Positions 15,272 to 25,185 are shown, counted from the first letter of the stretch. The stretch is 64,000 nucleotides of DNA from Paraconexibacter algicola (GCF_003044185.1 NZ_PYYB01000001.1:2128978-2192977); one strand, 5' to 3'. Notes: a model not told the origin generated them from the letters alone. Numbers and translations: made by a program.

Positions 15272-16291
15272 CTACCGGCGCCCCAGGCGTACGGTCACGG
15301 TCCGCTCGCGACCGTCCCGCAGGACCTGGACGGGGACGCGCTGCCCGGGGCGGCGCGCAGCGACGGCGCTCGCCACGGCGCCCTCGACCGTGGTCGGTCG
15401 GTCGCCGATGCGGGCGATCACGTCACCGTCCCGGAGCCCGGCGCGATCGGCGGGGCCGCCGGCGGTCACCGACGCGATGCGCGCACCGCGGTCGGTCACG
15501 GAGCCGACGGACACGCCGAGCACCGCCTGGTCGGCACGACCGTCCTCGATCAGCTGCGGGACCACGCGCCGCATCGTGACCGCGGACACGGCGAAGCTCA
15601 CGCCGGCAGCCCGTCCCTGCGAGTTGACGCCGACGACCCGTCCGCGCTCGTCGACCAGGGGGCCGCCCGAGTTCCCGGGGTTGATGGCGGCGTCGGTCTG
15701 CACGGCGTCCGGGATGGAGAACCCGGTGAGTCCCCGGATCTCCCGTCCGACCGCGGAGACGATGCCCGCCGCGGCGCTGCTCTGCAGGCGGTACGGGGTC
15801 CCGACGGCGAGCACCGGGTCGCCGACGCGGACGGAGCCCGCGGGCGCGAGCTCGAGCGGGGCGTCGGCGCCCAGCCGACGCGGGTCGACGCGCAGCACGG
15901 CGAGGTCGGTCGCGCGGTCGACGCCGACGATCTCGGCCGTGACGCGCCGGGCGGTGCGACCGAAGCGGACCGTGACCGACCGGGCGTCGTCGACGACGTG
16001 GGCGTTGGTCACCATGTGGCCCCGCGCGTCGACGACGAAGCCGGCGCCGATCGCGTCGCGGCGCCCGTTGCCGAACGGCGGATCGTCCGGGCCCCGGCGC
16101 GCGTCGACGCGCGCCACGACGCCGTCGACGCGCTCGTACAGCTCGCGGAAGCTCGGCAGCTCGCCCCTGGTCGTCCCGACCGCCGGGGCCGGGATGTCGG
16201 CCCGGGCGGACGGCTCCGCGTCGCGCCCGAGCGCGATGATCGCGAGGACCAGGGCCGCGACACCGGGTGATGCGACCAGCAGCAGCTTCAT
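15272..16291 (-). CDS. HtrA/DegP-like serine protease with PDZ domain
   Basis: A 339-residue protein beginning MKLLLVASPGVAALVLAII, an N-terminal signal or anchor segment. The trypsin-like domain carries all three catalytic motifs: His in TNAHVV, Asp in ATDLAVLRV and Ser in NPGNSGGPL. A single PDZ domain follows (~residues 245-335, GGPADRAGLRDGDVIARIGD). It probably cleaves or chaperones misfolded proteins outside the membrane. ATG at 16291 places the hydrophobic segment at the N-terminus; a GTG at 16306 is possible. It is the first chromosomal gene right of the island. Confidence 0.9.
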   Translation of the reverse strand: MKLLLVASPGVAALVLAIIALGRDAEPSARADIPAPAVGTTRGELPSFRELYERVDGVVARVDARRGPDDPPFGNGRRDAIGAGFVVDARGHMVTNAHVVDDARSVTVRFGRTARRVTAEIVGVDRATDLAVLRVDPRRLGADAPLELAPAGSVRVGDPVLAVGTPYRLQSSAAAGIVSAVGREIRGLTGFSIPDAVQTDAAINPGNSGGPLVDERGRVVGVNSQGRAAGVSFAVSAVTMRRVVPQLIEDGRADQAVLGVSVGSVTDRGARIASVTAGGPADRAGLRDGDVIARIGDRPTTVEGAVASAVAARRPGQRVPVQVLRDGRERTVTVRLGRR

Positions 16292-16392
16292 GGCCCCAGC
16301 GTGCACACGGACCCGTCACGCCCGCGAAAGCGTCGCCGGCCCTGCCGACCGCGCCCTTGTCGCCCGCCCGTCCGGTGCAGTAGAAGAGCGCC

Positions 16393-16740
16393 ATGGCGAT
16401 GCTCGAGCTCACGCAGGACGATCCCGACTGGCTCGGCGCGCTGTCGGTCGCGCTGACGCGCCCGCCCGGCGTGCCGGAGCGCCGCGCCGGCGAGGACCCG
16501 TGGGCCCCGGACACGACCGGTCGGCCGCGGCGGATCGCCGACGACCTCGCCTGGTTCCGGGTCGCGCTCGACGACCCCGCCGCCGCAGGCCTGGCGCCGC
16601 TGCCCGCGTCGGCCGCCGTCAGCGCCTGGGAGGCCGCGGACGACGACGTCACCGCGAAGCTCGCGCGCCTGCGTGACCGCGGCGTCCTCGGCGCCGCCGG
16701 GTTCCTGCTGCACGACGACGGGCCGACCCCGCTGGTCTGA
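16393..16740 (+). CDS. Hypothetical protein
   Basis: A 115-residue soluble, acidic protein of no recognised family (MAMLELTQDDPDWLGALS at its start, Asp/Ala-rich helices after). It is divergent from the HtrA gene, with about 100 bp between, and convergent with the EAL-domain gene. A second ATG two codons in could also start it. High third-position GC supports coding. Confidence 0.6.
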   Translation: MAMLELTQDDPDWLGALSVALTRPPGVPERRAGEDPWAPDTTGRPRRIADDLAWFRVALDDPAAAGLAPLPASAAVSAWEAADDDVTAKLARLRDRGVLGAAGFLLHDDGPTPLV

Positions 16741-16756
16741 CGCTCCGCGCGGCGCC

Positions 16757-18388
16757 CTACGCGGCGCGGACCGCGTCCGCGGTCCGTGGCGCCACGGCGC
16801 CCGCGAGCTCCGCGGGGCACGGCCGGCCGAAGAGCCAGCCCTGCCCGGCGGTGATGCCGATGTCGCGCACGGCGTCGAGCTCCGCGGTGGTCTCGATGCC
16901 CTCGGCGACGATCTCGCAGCCGCTGTCGTGCGCGAACTGCGTCAGGCCCGCGACGAGCGAGCGCCGCAGCGGGTCCGCGTCGATCCCGTGCACGAGCCCG
17001 CGGTCGAGCTTCACGAAGTCCGGTCGCAGCTCGATCACGTGCCGCAGGCTGGCGAAGCCGCCACCGGCGTCGTCCACGGCGACCCGGACCCCCGGCAGCG
17101 CGTCCAGCTGCGTGCGCACCGCGGTGTAGTCGGTGATCCGCTCGTGCTCGGTGATCTCCAGCACGATCGCGCGGCGGGCCGAGCGCAGCAGCGAGCGCAC
17201 GAGCCCCGGCTCCTGCACGAGCGCGGCGGAGACGTTGACGCTCACGAACGCGCCCCGCGGCAGCAGGGTCGTCGCCCACAGGGCGCGTTCGAGCGTCGCC
17301 AGTTCGAGATCGGGTCCGAGGCCGACGCGCGACGCCGCGGCGAAGCGCAGGTCCGGTCGCGTGCCGTCGTCGAAGCGCGTCAGCGCCTCGAACCCGATCG
17401 CATGCCCGGTGGGCAGCTCGACGATCGGCTGGAACACGGGACGGAACGCCCCGTGCTCGATGATCGCCCGAATCTCGTGCCGCTCCGCGCGCAGCCGCGC
17501 ACGGTGCTCCAGGCACGTGCTCAGCGCGGACGCCGCGTGCCCGGCGACCTCGGTCGCCAGCGCGATCGTCCGCGCGCGCTGCGCGTCGTCGGCGGGCGGC
17601 TGCGCCGTCCCGCAGACGAACCAGCCGGTCGGTGCGCCGCGGTGCGCCGGGAGCGGCACCGCGACGCTCTGCCCGTCCGCCGCGCCGAACAGCTCCGCAA
17701 GGGGGCGCTGCGGATCACCGGGCTCCTCCGACCAGACCTCGCGCTCCGGCAGCGTCGGGGCGACGCCGCGCGCGAGACCGCGGTGCAGCGCACCCGCGGT
17801 CGCGAGGACCTCCAGCTCGTCGCGGTCCCCGAACGTCAGGACCGTCGCCGCCGCGAACCCGCGCGCCGCGCACGCGAACGCGCACAGCTCGGCGGCCATC
17901 GTCGCGGGGCTGCCGCCCGCCGTGGACCCGGCGAGCGCCAGCGACGCGTCCGCGCGCTCCTGCAGGTCGCGCCGCAGCAGCTCGCTGCGGCCGGCGGCCG
18001 CACGCAGCTGCGCGCGGATCCGGGCCAGCAGCTCCGGGCCCGCCACCGGCTTGACGAGGTAGTCGTCGGCGCCCGCCTCGAGGCCGGCGACGCGCTCGGT
18101 CGTCTCGCCGTGCCCGGACACCATGAGGACCGGGACCGTGCGCGTGGCGTCCCGCTCGCGCAGGGCGCGGGCGACCGCGATCCCGTCCAGGCCCGGGAGG
18201 CCCACGTCCAGCAGCACCGCGTCGGGGCGCCGCTGCGCGACGAGCTCGATCGCCTCCGTGCCGTCCGCGGCCTGCACCGCGTCCAGCCCGCCGTGCTCGA
18301 GCACGGCGACGCTGTGCAGGCGCTCGACCGGGTCGTCGTCCACGACCACGACCAGCGGGCGCGAGCGGATCGGTGGCGCGGTGCTCAT
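16757..18388 (-). CDS. Response regulator with EAL c-di-GMP phosphodiesterase domain
   Basis: A 543-residue protein. Residues 10-130 are a receiver domain (VVVVDDDPVE; phospho-Asp in VLLDVGLPG; Lys in YLVKPV). A GAF-like region spans ~155-290. Residues ~300-535 are an EAL domain with FEALTR, NVS, EITEHE, DDAGGGFASL, KLDRGL, EGIETTAEL and GQGWLFGRP; most catalytic residues of active phosphodiesterases are kept, although DDFG reads DDAG. It would hydrolyse c-di-GMP in response to phosphorylation. ATG 18388 overlaps the Hpt stop by 4 bp, so the two are one operon. Confidence 0.9.
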   Translation of the reverse strand: MSTAPPIRSRPLVVVVDDDPVERLHSVAVLEHGGLDAVQAADGTEAIELVAQRRPDAVLLDVGLPGLDGIAVARALRERDATRTVPVLMVSGHGETTERVAGLEAGADDYLVKPVAGPELLARIRAQLRAAAGRSELLRRDLQERADASLALAGSTAGGSPATMAAELCAFACAARGFAAATVLTFGDRDELEVLATAGALHRGLARGVAPTLPEREVWSEEPGDPQRPLAELFGAADGQSVAVPLPAHRGAPTGWFVCGTAQPPADDAQRARTIALATEVAGHAASALSTCLEHRARLRAERHEIRAIIEHGAFRPVFQPIVELPTGHAIGFEALTRFDDGTRPDLRFAAASRVGLGPDLELATLERALWATTLLPRGAFVSVNVSAALVQEPGLVRSLLRSARRAIVLEITEHERITDYTAVRTQLDALPGVRVAVDDAGGGFASLRHVIELRPDFVKLDRGLVHGIDADPLRRSLVAGLTQFAHDSGCEIVAEGIETTAELDAVRDIGITAGQGWLFGRPCPAELAGAVAPRTADAVRAA

Positions 18389-18753
18389 CGCAGCGACTCC
18401 AGGAGCCGCGCGAACGCGCGGGCCTCGACGGCGAACCGGTCGACGTCCTCCTCGACCGTCCGGGGGAGACCGTCGAGGCCCGCGAGCTCGATCGCGGCGG
18501 CCCGCGCCCGCAGGTCGTGCGCGCCCAGCAGTGCGCACGTGCCCTTCAGGCGGTGGGCCGCCGCGGCGAGCTGCCCGCCGTCGCCGTGGCGGGCACCCAG
18601 TCGGAGATCCTCGAGCAGGGACTCAAGCTGATCGACCCACAGGCCGACCATCATGCGCAGTGGGCCGTCCCCGCCCATCTCGCCCCGCAGCTTGTCGATC
18701 GCGGTCTGCACCGTGTCCGGCAGCTGGGCGAGCGGTGTCTCCGAAAGTGCCAT
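18385..18753 (-). CDS. Hpt (histidine phosphotransfer) domain protein
   Basis: A 122-residue four-helix protein; the phospho-accepting histidine lies in AAHRLKGTCALLGA. It probably passes phosphate between the hybrid kinase at 20265 and a receiver such as that of the EAL protein, with which it overlaps by 4 bp. ATG at 18753 follows a TAGCAT-like -10 at a short distance; the longer frame to 18792 would run into the operator repeats. Confidence 0.8.
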   Translation of the reverse strand: MALSETPLAQLPDTVQTAIDKLRGEMGGDGPLRMMVGLWVDQLESLLEDLRLGARHGDGGQLAAAAHRLKGTCALLGAHDLRARAAAIELAGLDGLPRTVEEDVDRFAVEARAFARLLESLR

Positions 18754-18788
18754 GTCAGCGATGCTAGGTCCGCTCCTCCCAGGTTCCG

Positions 18789-18815
18789 TCAAGCCCGATT
18801 CAAGATCGACTCACG
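18789..18815 (-). promoter_or_regulatory. 11-bp-phased direct repeats (response-regulator operator)
   Basis: TCAAG at 18789-18793 and 18800-18804 and TCACG at 18811-18815, exactly 11 bp apart; on the minus strand they read CTTGA. The same triple repeat, in the other orientation, lies at 19592-19618. An 11-bp period of direct repeats is the usual binding geometry of OmpR/PhoB regulators. The site is in the divergent gap between the Hpt/EAL operon and the regulator gene, 17 bp before its GTG. Confidence 0.7.
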
Positions 18816-18831
18816 ATCACGGGAGCGCGTC

Positions 18832-19596
18832 GTGAGCGCCGCCCGGATCCTCATCGTTGACGACGCGCCCGAGTACGTGGCGATGATCGCCCACGCCCTC
18901 GAGGCCGACGGCTACGCGGTCGCCACCGCGCCGAGCGGGGAGGACGCGCTGACCGTCGCGCGCGAGCAGCGCCCCGACCTCGTGGTCCTCGACCTCGGCC
19001 TCCCGGGGATCGACGGGATCGAGACCTGCCGGCGGCTGCGCGCGTTCAGCGACGCGTACGTCCTCATGCTCACCGGGCGCGGTGACGAGACCGACCGCGT
19101 CGCGGGCCTGACCGTCGGGGCCGACGACTACGTGGTCAAGCCGTTCTACCCGCGCGAGCTGCGCGTCCGCGTGCAGGCGCTGCTGCGCCGCCCGCGGCTC
19201 GTCGCGGTCCCCGACCCGCCCGCGGACGCGGACGCGGAGCGACCGTCCGCCGCCACGGACGTCCCGGCCTCGCCGTCGGTGCGCCGCTTCGGCGCCCTGA
19301 CGATCGACGTCGGCCGCCGCGAGGTGTCCGTCGCCGGCCGGCCCGTCGAGCTGTCGCGCACCGAGTTCGACCTGCTCGACGTGCTCAGCGACCACCCCGA
19401 CCAGGCGCTCTCGCGCAGCCAGCTGATGGACGCCGTCTGGGGCGCTGACTGGTTCGGGGACGACCACGTCATCGACGTCCACCTCTCGAACCTGCGCCGC
19501 AAGCTCGGGGAGCCCCGCCGCGGCCAGGAGGGCCCGCGCTACATCGTCAACGTGCGCGGGTTCGGCTACCGGATGGAACGGCGCCTCGCGTCTTGA
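18832..19596 (+). CDS. OmpR/PhoB-family response regulator
   Basis: A 254-residue two-domain regulator: receiver domain 1-120 (ILIVDDAPEY, phospho-Asp in VVLDLGLPG, Lys in VVKPFYP), an Asp/Ala/Pro linker, and a C-terminal winged HTH (~160-250; ELSRTEFDLLDVL, HLSNLRRKLGE, RGFGYRM). GTG at 18832 gives the exact receiver start. Direct repeats with 11-bp spacing flank the gene on both sides and are probably its own targets. The hybrid kinase at 20265 and Hpt at 18385 are the likely phosphorelay partners. Confidence 0.9.
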   Translation: MSAARILIVDDAPEYVAMIAHALEADGYAVATAPSGEDALTVAREQRPDLVVLDLGLPGIDGIETCRRLRAFSDAYVLMLTGRGDETDRVAGLTVGADDYVVKPFYPRELRVRVQALLRRPRLVAVPDPPADADAERPSAATDVPASPSVRRFGALTIDVGRREVSVAGRPVELSRTEFDLLDVLSDHPDQALSRSQLMDAVWGADWFGDDHVIDVHLSNLRRKLGEPRRGQEGPRYIVNVRGFGYRMERRLAS

Positions 19597-19618
19597 CGGC
19601 ATCTTGAGTCGGGCTTGA
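19592..19618 (+). promoter_or_regulatory. Triple CTTGA direct repeat, 11-bp period
   Basis: CTTGA at 19592-19596, 19603-19607 and 19614-19618. The first copy overlaps the last codons of the regulator gene, and the array lies 34 bp before the lipoprotein start at 19653. The sequence ATCTTGARTCGGGCTTGAC is shared, inverted, with 18789-18815. It predicts that the regulator controls both its own promoter and the lipoprotein/kinase operon. Confidence 0.7.
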
Positions 19619-19652
19619 CCGACCTCAGACGGCACGGCGGGACGCTTGTCGC

Positions 19653-20255
19653 ATGGTCCCCCGTTCCGCGTTCCCCGCCGTCCTGGCCTCCTCGCTGCTG
19701 CTCCTGACCCTGCCCGGGTGCGGTGCCGAGCCGCGCGCCCGCGCCGCCGCCCCGGCCGCCGACCACACCGTCGTCACCGCCGGCACGCTGCGTCCCGGCC
19801 AGGCGATCCCCGCGCCGACCGGCACGGTCGTCCTGACGCTGCGCGGCGCGATCACCCGGCACAACGGCCCCGACGGCACGCTGCGCTTCGACATGCGCAC
19901 GCTCGAGCGGATCGGGCTCGCGGAGTGGACCGGCTCGGACGCGGTCGCGACCGGCCGCACGCGCGTGCGCTTCCGCGGCGTGCTGCTGCGTCGCCTGCTG
20001 CAGGTCGCGGGCGCCCGTCCGGGCGCCCGGACGCTCCGCGCCGCGGCGCTCAACGACTACAAGGTCACGATCCCGGTCGCGGACGCCACGCGGCTCCCGG
20101 TCCTGCTGGCGACGACCGCCGACGGACGGCGCATGTCGGTCGCGCGCTACGGCCCGACGCGCGTCGTGTACCCGTTCGGGAAGGTCCCGGGCCTGCAGCC
20201 GACCGTGTACGACCCCCGCTCGATCTGGCAGGTCGCCTCGATCGAGGTGCGGTGA
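19653..20255 (+). CDS. Lipoprotein with molybdopterin-oxidoreductase-like domain
   Basis: A 200-residue exported lipoprotein: a basic start, hydrophobic segment and lipobox LPGC (Cys23). The mature part resembles the small SUOX/YedY-fold domain (ALNDYKVTIPVAD, YPFGKVPGL and a final SIWQVASIEV strand), but the conserved molybdenum-ligating cysteine of true oxidoreductases is not apparent. It may bind a ligand or cofactor as a sensor for the membrane kinase encoded 10 bp downstream. The CTTGA repeats upstream tie it to the regulator at 18832. Confidence 0.75.
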   Translation: MVPRSAFPAVLASSLLLLTLPGCGAEPRARAAAPAADHTVVTAGTLRPGQAIPAPTGTVVLTLRGAITRHNGPDGTLRFDMRTLERIGLAEWTGSDAVATGRTRVRFRGVLLRRLLQVAGARPGARTLRAAALNDYKVTIPVADATRLPVLLATTADGRRMSVARYGPTRVVYPFGKVPGLQPTVYDPRSIWQVASIEVR

Positions 20256-20264
20256 GGCGCCCGC

Positions 20265-22790
20265 GTGCCCTCGACCCGTGAGGTGCCGCGTCCCGGGGCG
20301 CGCGCGTGGCGCCGGGGCCTGCTGGCGTGGGGCGTCGTCGTGCTCACCGCGGCGGCGCTCGGGCTGCTCGGGCACGCGCTGTTCGGGCAGACGTCGCGAC
20401 TGCGCGCGAACGTCGCGGTGACCCGGTCGCTCGTCGATGCGAACGTCCGCACCCTCGGGCAGGCGCAGCGCGAGATCCTGCGACTGCAGCTGCAGCTGGG
20501 CCGCCGGCCGCTGGACCGGGAGGCGGCGGAGCTGCACGCCGCGTTCGTCGACCAGCGCATGCAGGAGATCTCGCTCGACGCGTCCGCCGCGCTCGGCGGC
20601 CGGGCGCTGCTGCGCCGCGCGCGCGTCCTGGCGGGCGAGTGGTCGTTCGCGGTGCGGCCCGCGGTCACGCGCGCGCTGCGCACCGGCCGTCCGTCCGCCC
20701 GGCTGCGCGCGACGCTGCGCCGCCTGGAGCTCGCGATCAACGACCTCGCGTCGACCGCGGAGATCCACCGGCGCACCCGCGCGCACGACACCTACGTCGG
20801 GGCCGAGCGGCTGCAGGCCGGCGCCCGGCGCACGATGGCCGCGATCGGGGTCGCCTGCGTGCTGTTCCTCGTCCTCGCCTGCCTGACGCTGTGGTTCGTG
20901 CGCCGCCACGACCGCGAGCTCGACCGCTACTCCGACCGGCTCGCGGGCCTCGACTCGCAGCTGCGCAAGCTCTCCCTCGTCGCCGCGAACACGCGAAACC
21001 TCGTCGTCATCACCGACGCCGACGGCCGCGTCGAATGGGTCAACGAGGCGTTCGAGCGGACGACCGGGCACCCGCTCGCCGCCATCGCCGGCCGCCGGCC
21101 GGGCGACGTGCTGCACGGCCCGCAGACCGACCCGCAGGTCGTCGCGACGATGCGCGAGCGGCTGCGGGCCGGGCAGGGGTTCGACGTCGAGATCGTCAAC
21201 TACACCGCGGCCGGCGAGCCCTACTGGGTGGCGATCGAGGTCCGGCCGGTCCGCGACGCGCACGGCACGATTCAGAACTTCCTCGCGGTCCAGACCGACA
21301 TCACCGGACGCCGACGGGCCGAGCGCGAGCTGCGCGACGCGAAGGACGCGGCGGAGGAGTCGGCGCGCGTCAAGGCGCGGTTCCTGGCGAACATGTCCCA
21401 CGAGATCCGCACACCGCTCAACGCGGTCATCGGGCTGACGGGCCTGCTCGACCAGACCGAGCTGACCGTCGAGCAGCGCGAGTACACGCAGACCGCGCGC
21501 AACAGCGGCGAGCTGCTGCTGGCGATCGTCAACGACATCCTCACGTTCTCGGCGCTGGAGGACGGCGCGGTCGAGCTCGAGCAGCGGCCGTTCGCGGTCG
21601 CCGAGCTCGTGTCGGGGACCGTCGAGCTGCTCGGCCCGGAGGCGCGCCGCCGGGGCCTGGAGCTGCGCACGACCGTCGCGCCCGAGGTCCCCGCCCGCGT
21701 GGTCGGCGACCCCACCCGCATCCGCCAGATCCTCGTGAACCTGCTGGCCAACGGCCTGAAGTTCACGCCGTCCGGCGAGGTGCATCTCGCCGTCGGCTGC
21801 GTCCCGGCAGAGGCGGGGCGGCCGTGCCGGGTGCGCCTGACGGTCACCGACACCGGGGTCGGGATCCCGGCGGATCGGCTGGACCGGCTCTTCCGCCCGT
21901 TCAGCCAGGTCGACGCGTCCACCACGCGCCGCTTCGGCGGCACCGGGCTCGGGCTCGCGATCTGCCGGCACCTCACCGACCTGATGGGCGGGGAGATCGG
22001 CGTGCGGTCGGTCCCGGACGAGGGCTCATCGTTCTGGGTCGAGCTGCCGCTGCGCGCCGCGGCCGCCGCCGCGGACCCCGACGCGGACCCGGCCCCGCCG
22101 CGGTCGGCGCAGGCGACGCCGCCGCTCGACGTGCTCGTGGTCGAGGACGACCTCGTCAACCAGATGGTCGCGCGCGAGGTGCTGCGCACCCTCGGCTACG
22201 CCGCAGAGGTGGTCGCGAACGGCCGCGAGGCCGTCGACGCCCTGCGCGACCGGTCGTTCGACGTCGTCTTCATGGACGCGAACATGCCGGTGATGGACGG
22301 GGAGACCGCCACGCGGGCGATCCGCGCGGAGCTGCCCGCGGACCGTCAGCCGTGGATCGTCGCCATGACCGCCAACGCGCTCGCGCAGGACCGCCAGCGG
22401 TACCTCGACGCGGGCATGGACGCGTACCTCGCCAAGCCGTTCTCCGCCGACGGCCTCGCGAGCGAGCTCCGACGTGCCGCGGACGCCCGACGGCCCACGG
22501 TCGACGGAGACGACGGCGCTGCCCGTGCGCGGTTCGCGGCCCGCGGGGCGCTCGTGCGCCGCACGCTCGGCGCGTCCGCGTACGTGGACCACCGGGCGCG
22601 GGCGGTGCAGCTCGCGCACGACCTCGCGCAGGACGCGACAGCGACCGCGCTCCCCGAGCTGCAGGGCATCGCCGGCCAGCTCGGGACCGCCTCGGACACG
22701 ATGAGCGCGCACGAGCTCGAGGCGCTCGTCGCGCAGCTCGACACCGTGCTGTCGCGGCTGCACGCCGGGACCGGAGATCCGTCTCCGTAG
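20265..22790 (+). CDS. Hybrid sensor histidine kinase (PAS, kinase, receiver)
   Basis: An 841-residue membrane kinase. TM1 at ~17-39, an extracytoplasmic helical sensor of ~145 residues, TM2 at ~187-207, a PAS domain ~230-345 with PAC, HisKA with phospho-His379 ([10 protein letters not shown]), HATPase ([24 protein letters not shown]), a receiver with phospho-Asp671 (VVFMDANMP), and a C-terminal helical tail of ~100 residues that may be a degenerate Hpt. The layout needs an Hpt protein such as that at 18385 for phosphorelay. GTG at 20265 begins 10 bp after the lipoprotein stop. Confidence 0.9.
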   Translation: MPSTREVPRPGARAWRRGLLAWGVVVLTAAALGLLGHALFGQTSRLRANVAVTRSLVDANVRTLGQAQREILRLQLQLGRRPLDREAAELHAAFVDQRMQEISLDASAALGGRALLRRARVLAGEWSFAVRPAVTRALRTGRPSARLRATLRRLELAINDLASTAEIHRRTRAHDTYVGAERLQAGARRTMAAIGVACVLFLVLACLTLWFVRRHDRELDRYSDRLAGLDSQLRKLSLVAANTRNLVVITDADGRVEWVNEAFERTTGHPLAAIAGRRPGDVLHGPQTDPQVVATMRERLRAGQGFDVEIVNYTAAGEPYWVAIEVRPVRDAHGTIQNFLAVQTDITGRRRAERELRDAKDAAEESARVKARFLANMSHEIRTPLNAVIGLTGLLDQTELTVEQREYTQTARNSGELLLAIVNDILTFSALEDGAVELEQRPFAVAELVSGTVELLGPEARRRGLELRTTVAPEVPARVVGDPTRIRQILVNLLANGLKFTPSGEVHLAVGCVPAEAGRPCRVRLTVTDTGVGIPADRLDRLFRPFSQVDASTTRRFGGTGLGLAICRHLTDLMGGEIGVRSVPDEGSSFWVELPLRAAAAAADPDADPAPPRSAQATPPLDVLVVEDDLVNQMVAREVLRTLGYAAEVVANGREAVDALRDRSFDVVFMDANMPVMDGETATRAIRAELPADRQPWIVAMTANALAQDRQRYLDAGMDAYLAKPFSADGLASELRRAADARRPTVDGDDGAARARFAARGALVRRTLGASAYVDHRARAVQLAHDLAQDATATALPELQGIAGQLGTASDTMSAHELEALVAQLDTVLSRLHAGTGDPSP

Positions 22791-22905
22791 TTTCCCGCAG
22801 CGGTCTCCGCACTTGCCCGCAGACCTGCGCCGCGGACCTTCAGCCGGCCGCCCGGTCGGCCGACCCACCGAGCACCGTTCCTCCGACCCCCGGCGGCCCC
22901 ACCAC

Positions 22906-24021
22906 ATGTACGCACCCATGGCCACGTCCACCGTCAACGTCGGCGATCGCACCTGGCAGGCGATCGTCGACTACACCGGTCTCACGACCGGCCACCTCGA
23001 AGCGCTCGCGCGCGCCCGCCCGCACCTCGAGGATCTCGGGGCCGACATCGCCGAGGAGTTCTACCGCCACGTCCTGGCGCAGCCGGGCCTCGCCGCGCTG
23101 ATCCACCGGCACTCGACCGTGGAGCGGCTGCGCGAGACGCTCGTCGGCTACGTCGGCACCCTGTGGTCGGGCCGCTACGACCGCGACGTGGTGGCGCACC
23201 GCGTGCGGATCGGCAAGGTCCACGACCGCATCCAGCTGCCGCTCGGCGCGTACCTCGGCGCGTTCGTGCAGATCGACCAGGTCGTCACCCGCCGCCTGGT
23301 CGAGGTCTACGGCACCGAGCCGGAGGCGCTGCTGGAGGCGATCGCCGGCTGGCGGACGCTCACCCAGACCGACATGGCGATCGTCGCCCAGGCATTCATC
23401 GACGCGCGGGACGAGCGCCTCACCACGCTGCTGGAGACGCTCAGCGCCGCGAGCCAGCAGGTGGCCGCCCAGACGACGGAGACCGGCGAGTCGGTCACCG
23501 CGTGCGTGCAGGCGGCGGAGTCCGGCACGGCGAGCATCGGCGAGGCGTGGTCGGCCGTCGAGCACATGAACGAGGCGATCGTCGAGGTCGGCGAGCAGGC
23601 CGCGCGCCTGGCCGAGCAGCTCAAGCGGATCGACGGGATCGTCGCGACGATCGGCTCGATCTCCGACCAGACGAAGCTGCTGTCGCTCAACGCGCGCATC
23701 GAGGCCGCCCGCGCCGGCGACCACGGTCGCGGCTTCGCCGTCGTCGCCGAGGAGGTCGGGGCGCTGGCCGAGCGCACCGCGCAGAGCCTCGTGGTGATCA
23801 GCGAGCACAACGCCGCCTCGGCGGACGTCATCGCCGGGGTGACGACCGCGATCGACTCGGCGACGGCGGACGTCGGCGCGGTGCGCGCCGCGACCAACGG
23901 CGCCCACGCGAGCTTCGAGACGACGCGCGAGCAGGTCATCGAGGTGTCGCGCATGATCGGCGAGATCGCCGCCGGCATGCACAGCATCGTCGACCAGTCG
24001 ACGTTCAGCGCGGAGGGCTGA
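22906..24021 (+). CDS. Globin-coupled methyl-accepting transducer (HemAT-like)
   Basis: A 371-residue soluble protein without membrane segments. Residues ~10-180 are a globin-coupled sensor domain; the probable proximal haem His is His106 in [15 protein letters not shown]. Residues ~190-371 form the MCP signalling coil with the hairpin-tip pattern ([34 protein letters not shown]). Such proteins sense O2 for taxis or signalling. No che genes are in the window, so the output is unknown. ATG 22918 is an alternative start. Confidence 0.85.
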   Translation: MYAPMATSTVNVGDRTWQAIVDYTGLTTGHLEALARARPHLEDLGADIAEEFYRHVLAQPGLAALIHRHSTVERLRETLVGYVGTLWSGRYDRDVVAHRVRIGKVHDRIQLPLGAYLGAFVQIDQVVTRRLVEVYGTEPEALLEAIAGWRTLTQTDMAIVAQAFIDARDERLTTLLETLSAASQQVAAQTTETGESVTACVQAAESGTASIGEAWSAVEHMNEAIVEVGEQAARLAEQLKRIDGIVATIGSISDQTKLLSLNARIEAARAGDHGRGFAVVAEEVGALAERTAQSLVVISEHNAASADVIAGVTTAIDSATADVGAVRAATNGAHASFETTREQVIEVSRMIGEIAAGMHSIVDQSTFSAEG

Positions 24022-24075
24022 GCCCGGCGCCGCGCCGCGTCCCCGGACGCAGCGCGACCGCCGCCGGCGAGCCGG

Positions 24076-24384
24076 TCAGCCCAGCGGGACGGGCACCCCG
24101 TCCTGCGCCTCGTACTTCGTCAGCTGCGGCGGGCCGCTCAGCCAGCCCGCCAGCTGCTGCAGCGCGCCGGTCAGGTGCGGGGTCTGCATGTGGGCGCCGA
24201 ACGCGGCCTCGTCGACGTACTGCTCGACCATGAGGAACTCGTTCGGGGTCTCGGCCGACTCGTAGAGGCGGTAGTCGAGCACGCCCTCCTCGGCGTTGCT
24301 GGCCTCGACGAGGCCCGGGACGACGGCGAGGAACTCGTCGCGCTTCTCGGGCTGGATGGGGATCTTCGCGGTGACGATGAGCAT
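24076..24384 (-). CDS. Antibiotic-biosynthesis-monooxygenase (ABM) domain protein
   Basis: A 102-residue ABM/YgiN-like ferredoxin-fold protein (MLIVTAKIPIQPEKRDEF; EEGVLDYRLYES; EFLMVEQYVDEAAFGAHM). The family includes quinol monooxygenases and haem-degrading enzymes but many members are uncharacterised. It stands alone, convergent with the transducer gene. Confidence 0.85.
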   Translation of the reverse strand: MLIVTAKIPIQPEKRDEFLAVVPGLVEASNAEEGVLDYRLYESAETPNEFLMVEQYVDEAAFGAHMQTPHLTGALQQLAGWLSGPPQLTKYEAQDGVPVPLG

Positions 24385-24476
24385 GGTCGGCCGACCCTAT
24401 CCGCGGCCGGACGCCGCGCCCTTGTCGCGGGGCCACGGACGCGGGTCGAGCACTCGGTCCGGTGCCCCTGTCGTCG

Positions 24477-25112
24477 TCAGGCGGCGACCGCTGCGCCCGT
24501 GGCGACCGACCGGACGGCGAACGTGGCCGCGCGGCCGTCGAACGCGTCGCGGTGGCGCAGCATCGCGTGCTTGCCGCCGGGCACGACCTCGAACCGCACG
24601 TCGGCGGTCCGGGACAGGCGCCGGGCGAGCTCCTCGGCGCGGACCGGGCTGGCGACGCGGTCCCGGTCGCCGTGGACGATCAGCACCTGCTTGCCGCGGA
24701 TGCCCGGCTCGACGTCCTCCGGGTAGACCCACGGGGCGAGCGCCGCGACCGACCGCACCGCCGGATGACCGGCGGCCAGCAGCGCGGCGCGACCGCCGAG
24801 CGAGTGGCCGACCAGCGACACCGGCAGCTCGCCGAGCCGCTCCTGCAGCCGTTCGAGCGCCCAGTGGGCGTCGTCGACCGGCGAGTGCTCCCCGTCCCAG
24901 CCACGGAAGCGGTTCAGCAGCCGCACGACGGCGACGTCGTCCCCGCCCTCCCGGGCGATCCGCCGGGCGATGGGCACCATCCGCAGCACCGAGAGCTGCG
25001 ACGGGCTGACCCGGGCGCCGGCGCCGCGGCTCGCACCCCCGTGCAGGACGAGCACTGCGCCGCGCGGGTGTTCGGGGACGTGGACGTCGATGAGCGTGGG
25101 GTCGAGGGGCAT
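24477..25112 (-). CDS. Alpha/beta-hydrolase (dienelactone hydrolase-like)
   Basis: A 211-residue alpha/beta hydrolase: oxyanion strand VLVLHGGAS, nucleophile elbow GHSLGG, acid in HGDRDRV and the final His in GGKHAML. ATG at 25112 (MPLDPTLIDVHV) starts at the first strand; the longer frame to 25187 would cross the ferredoxin start. The substrate is unknown. It is divergent from the ferredoxin gene. Confidence 0.85.
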   Translation of the reverse strand: MPLDPTLIDVHVPEHPRGAVLVLHGGASRGAGARVSPSQLSVLRMVPIARRIAREGGDDVAVVRLLNRFRGWDGEHSPVDDAHWALERLQERLGELPVSLVGHSLGGRAALLAAGHPAVRSVAALAPWVYPEDVEPGIRGKQVLIVHGDRDRVASPVRAEELARRLSRTADVRFEVVPGGKHAMLRHRDAFDGRAATFAVRSVATGAAVAA

Positions 25113-25185
25113 CGGAATCGATACGGGCCCGGAGCCCCGTCGGACGACCGCGGCGGGCGGGCATCTGGGACGATCCGGGCACGCC

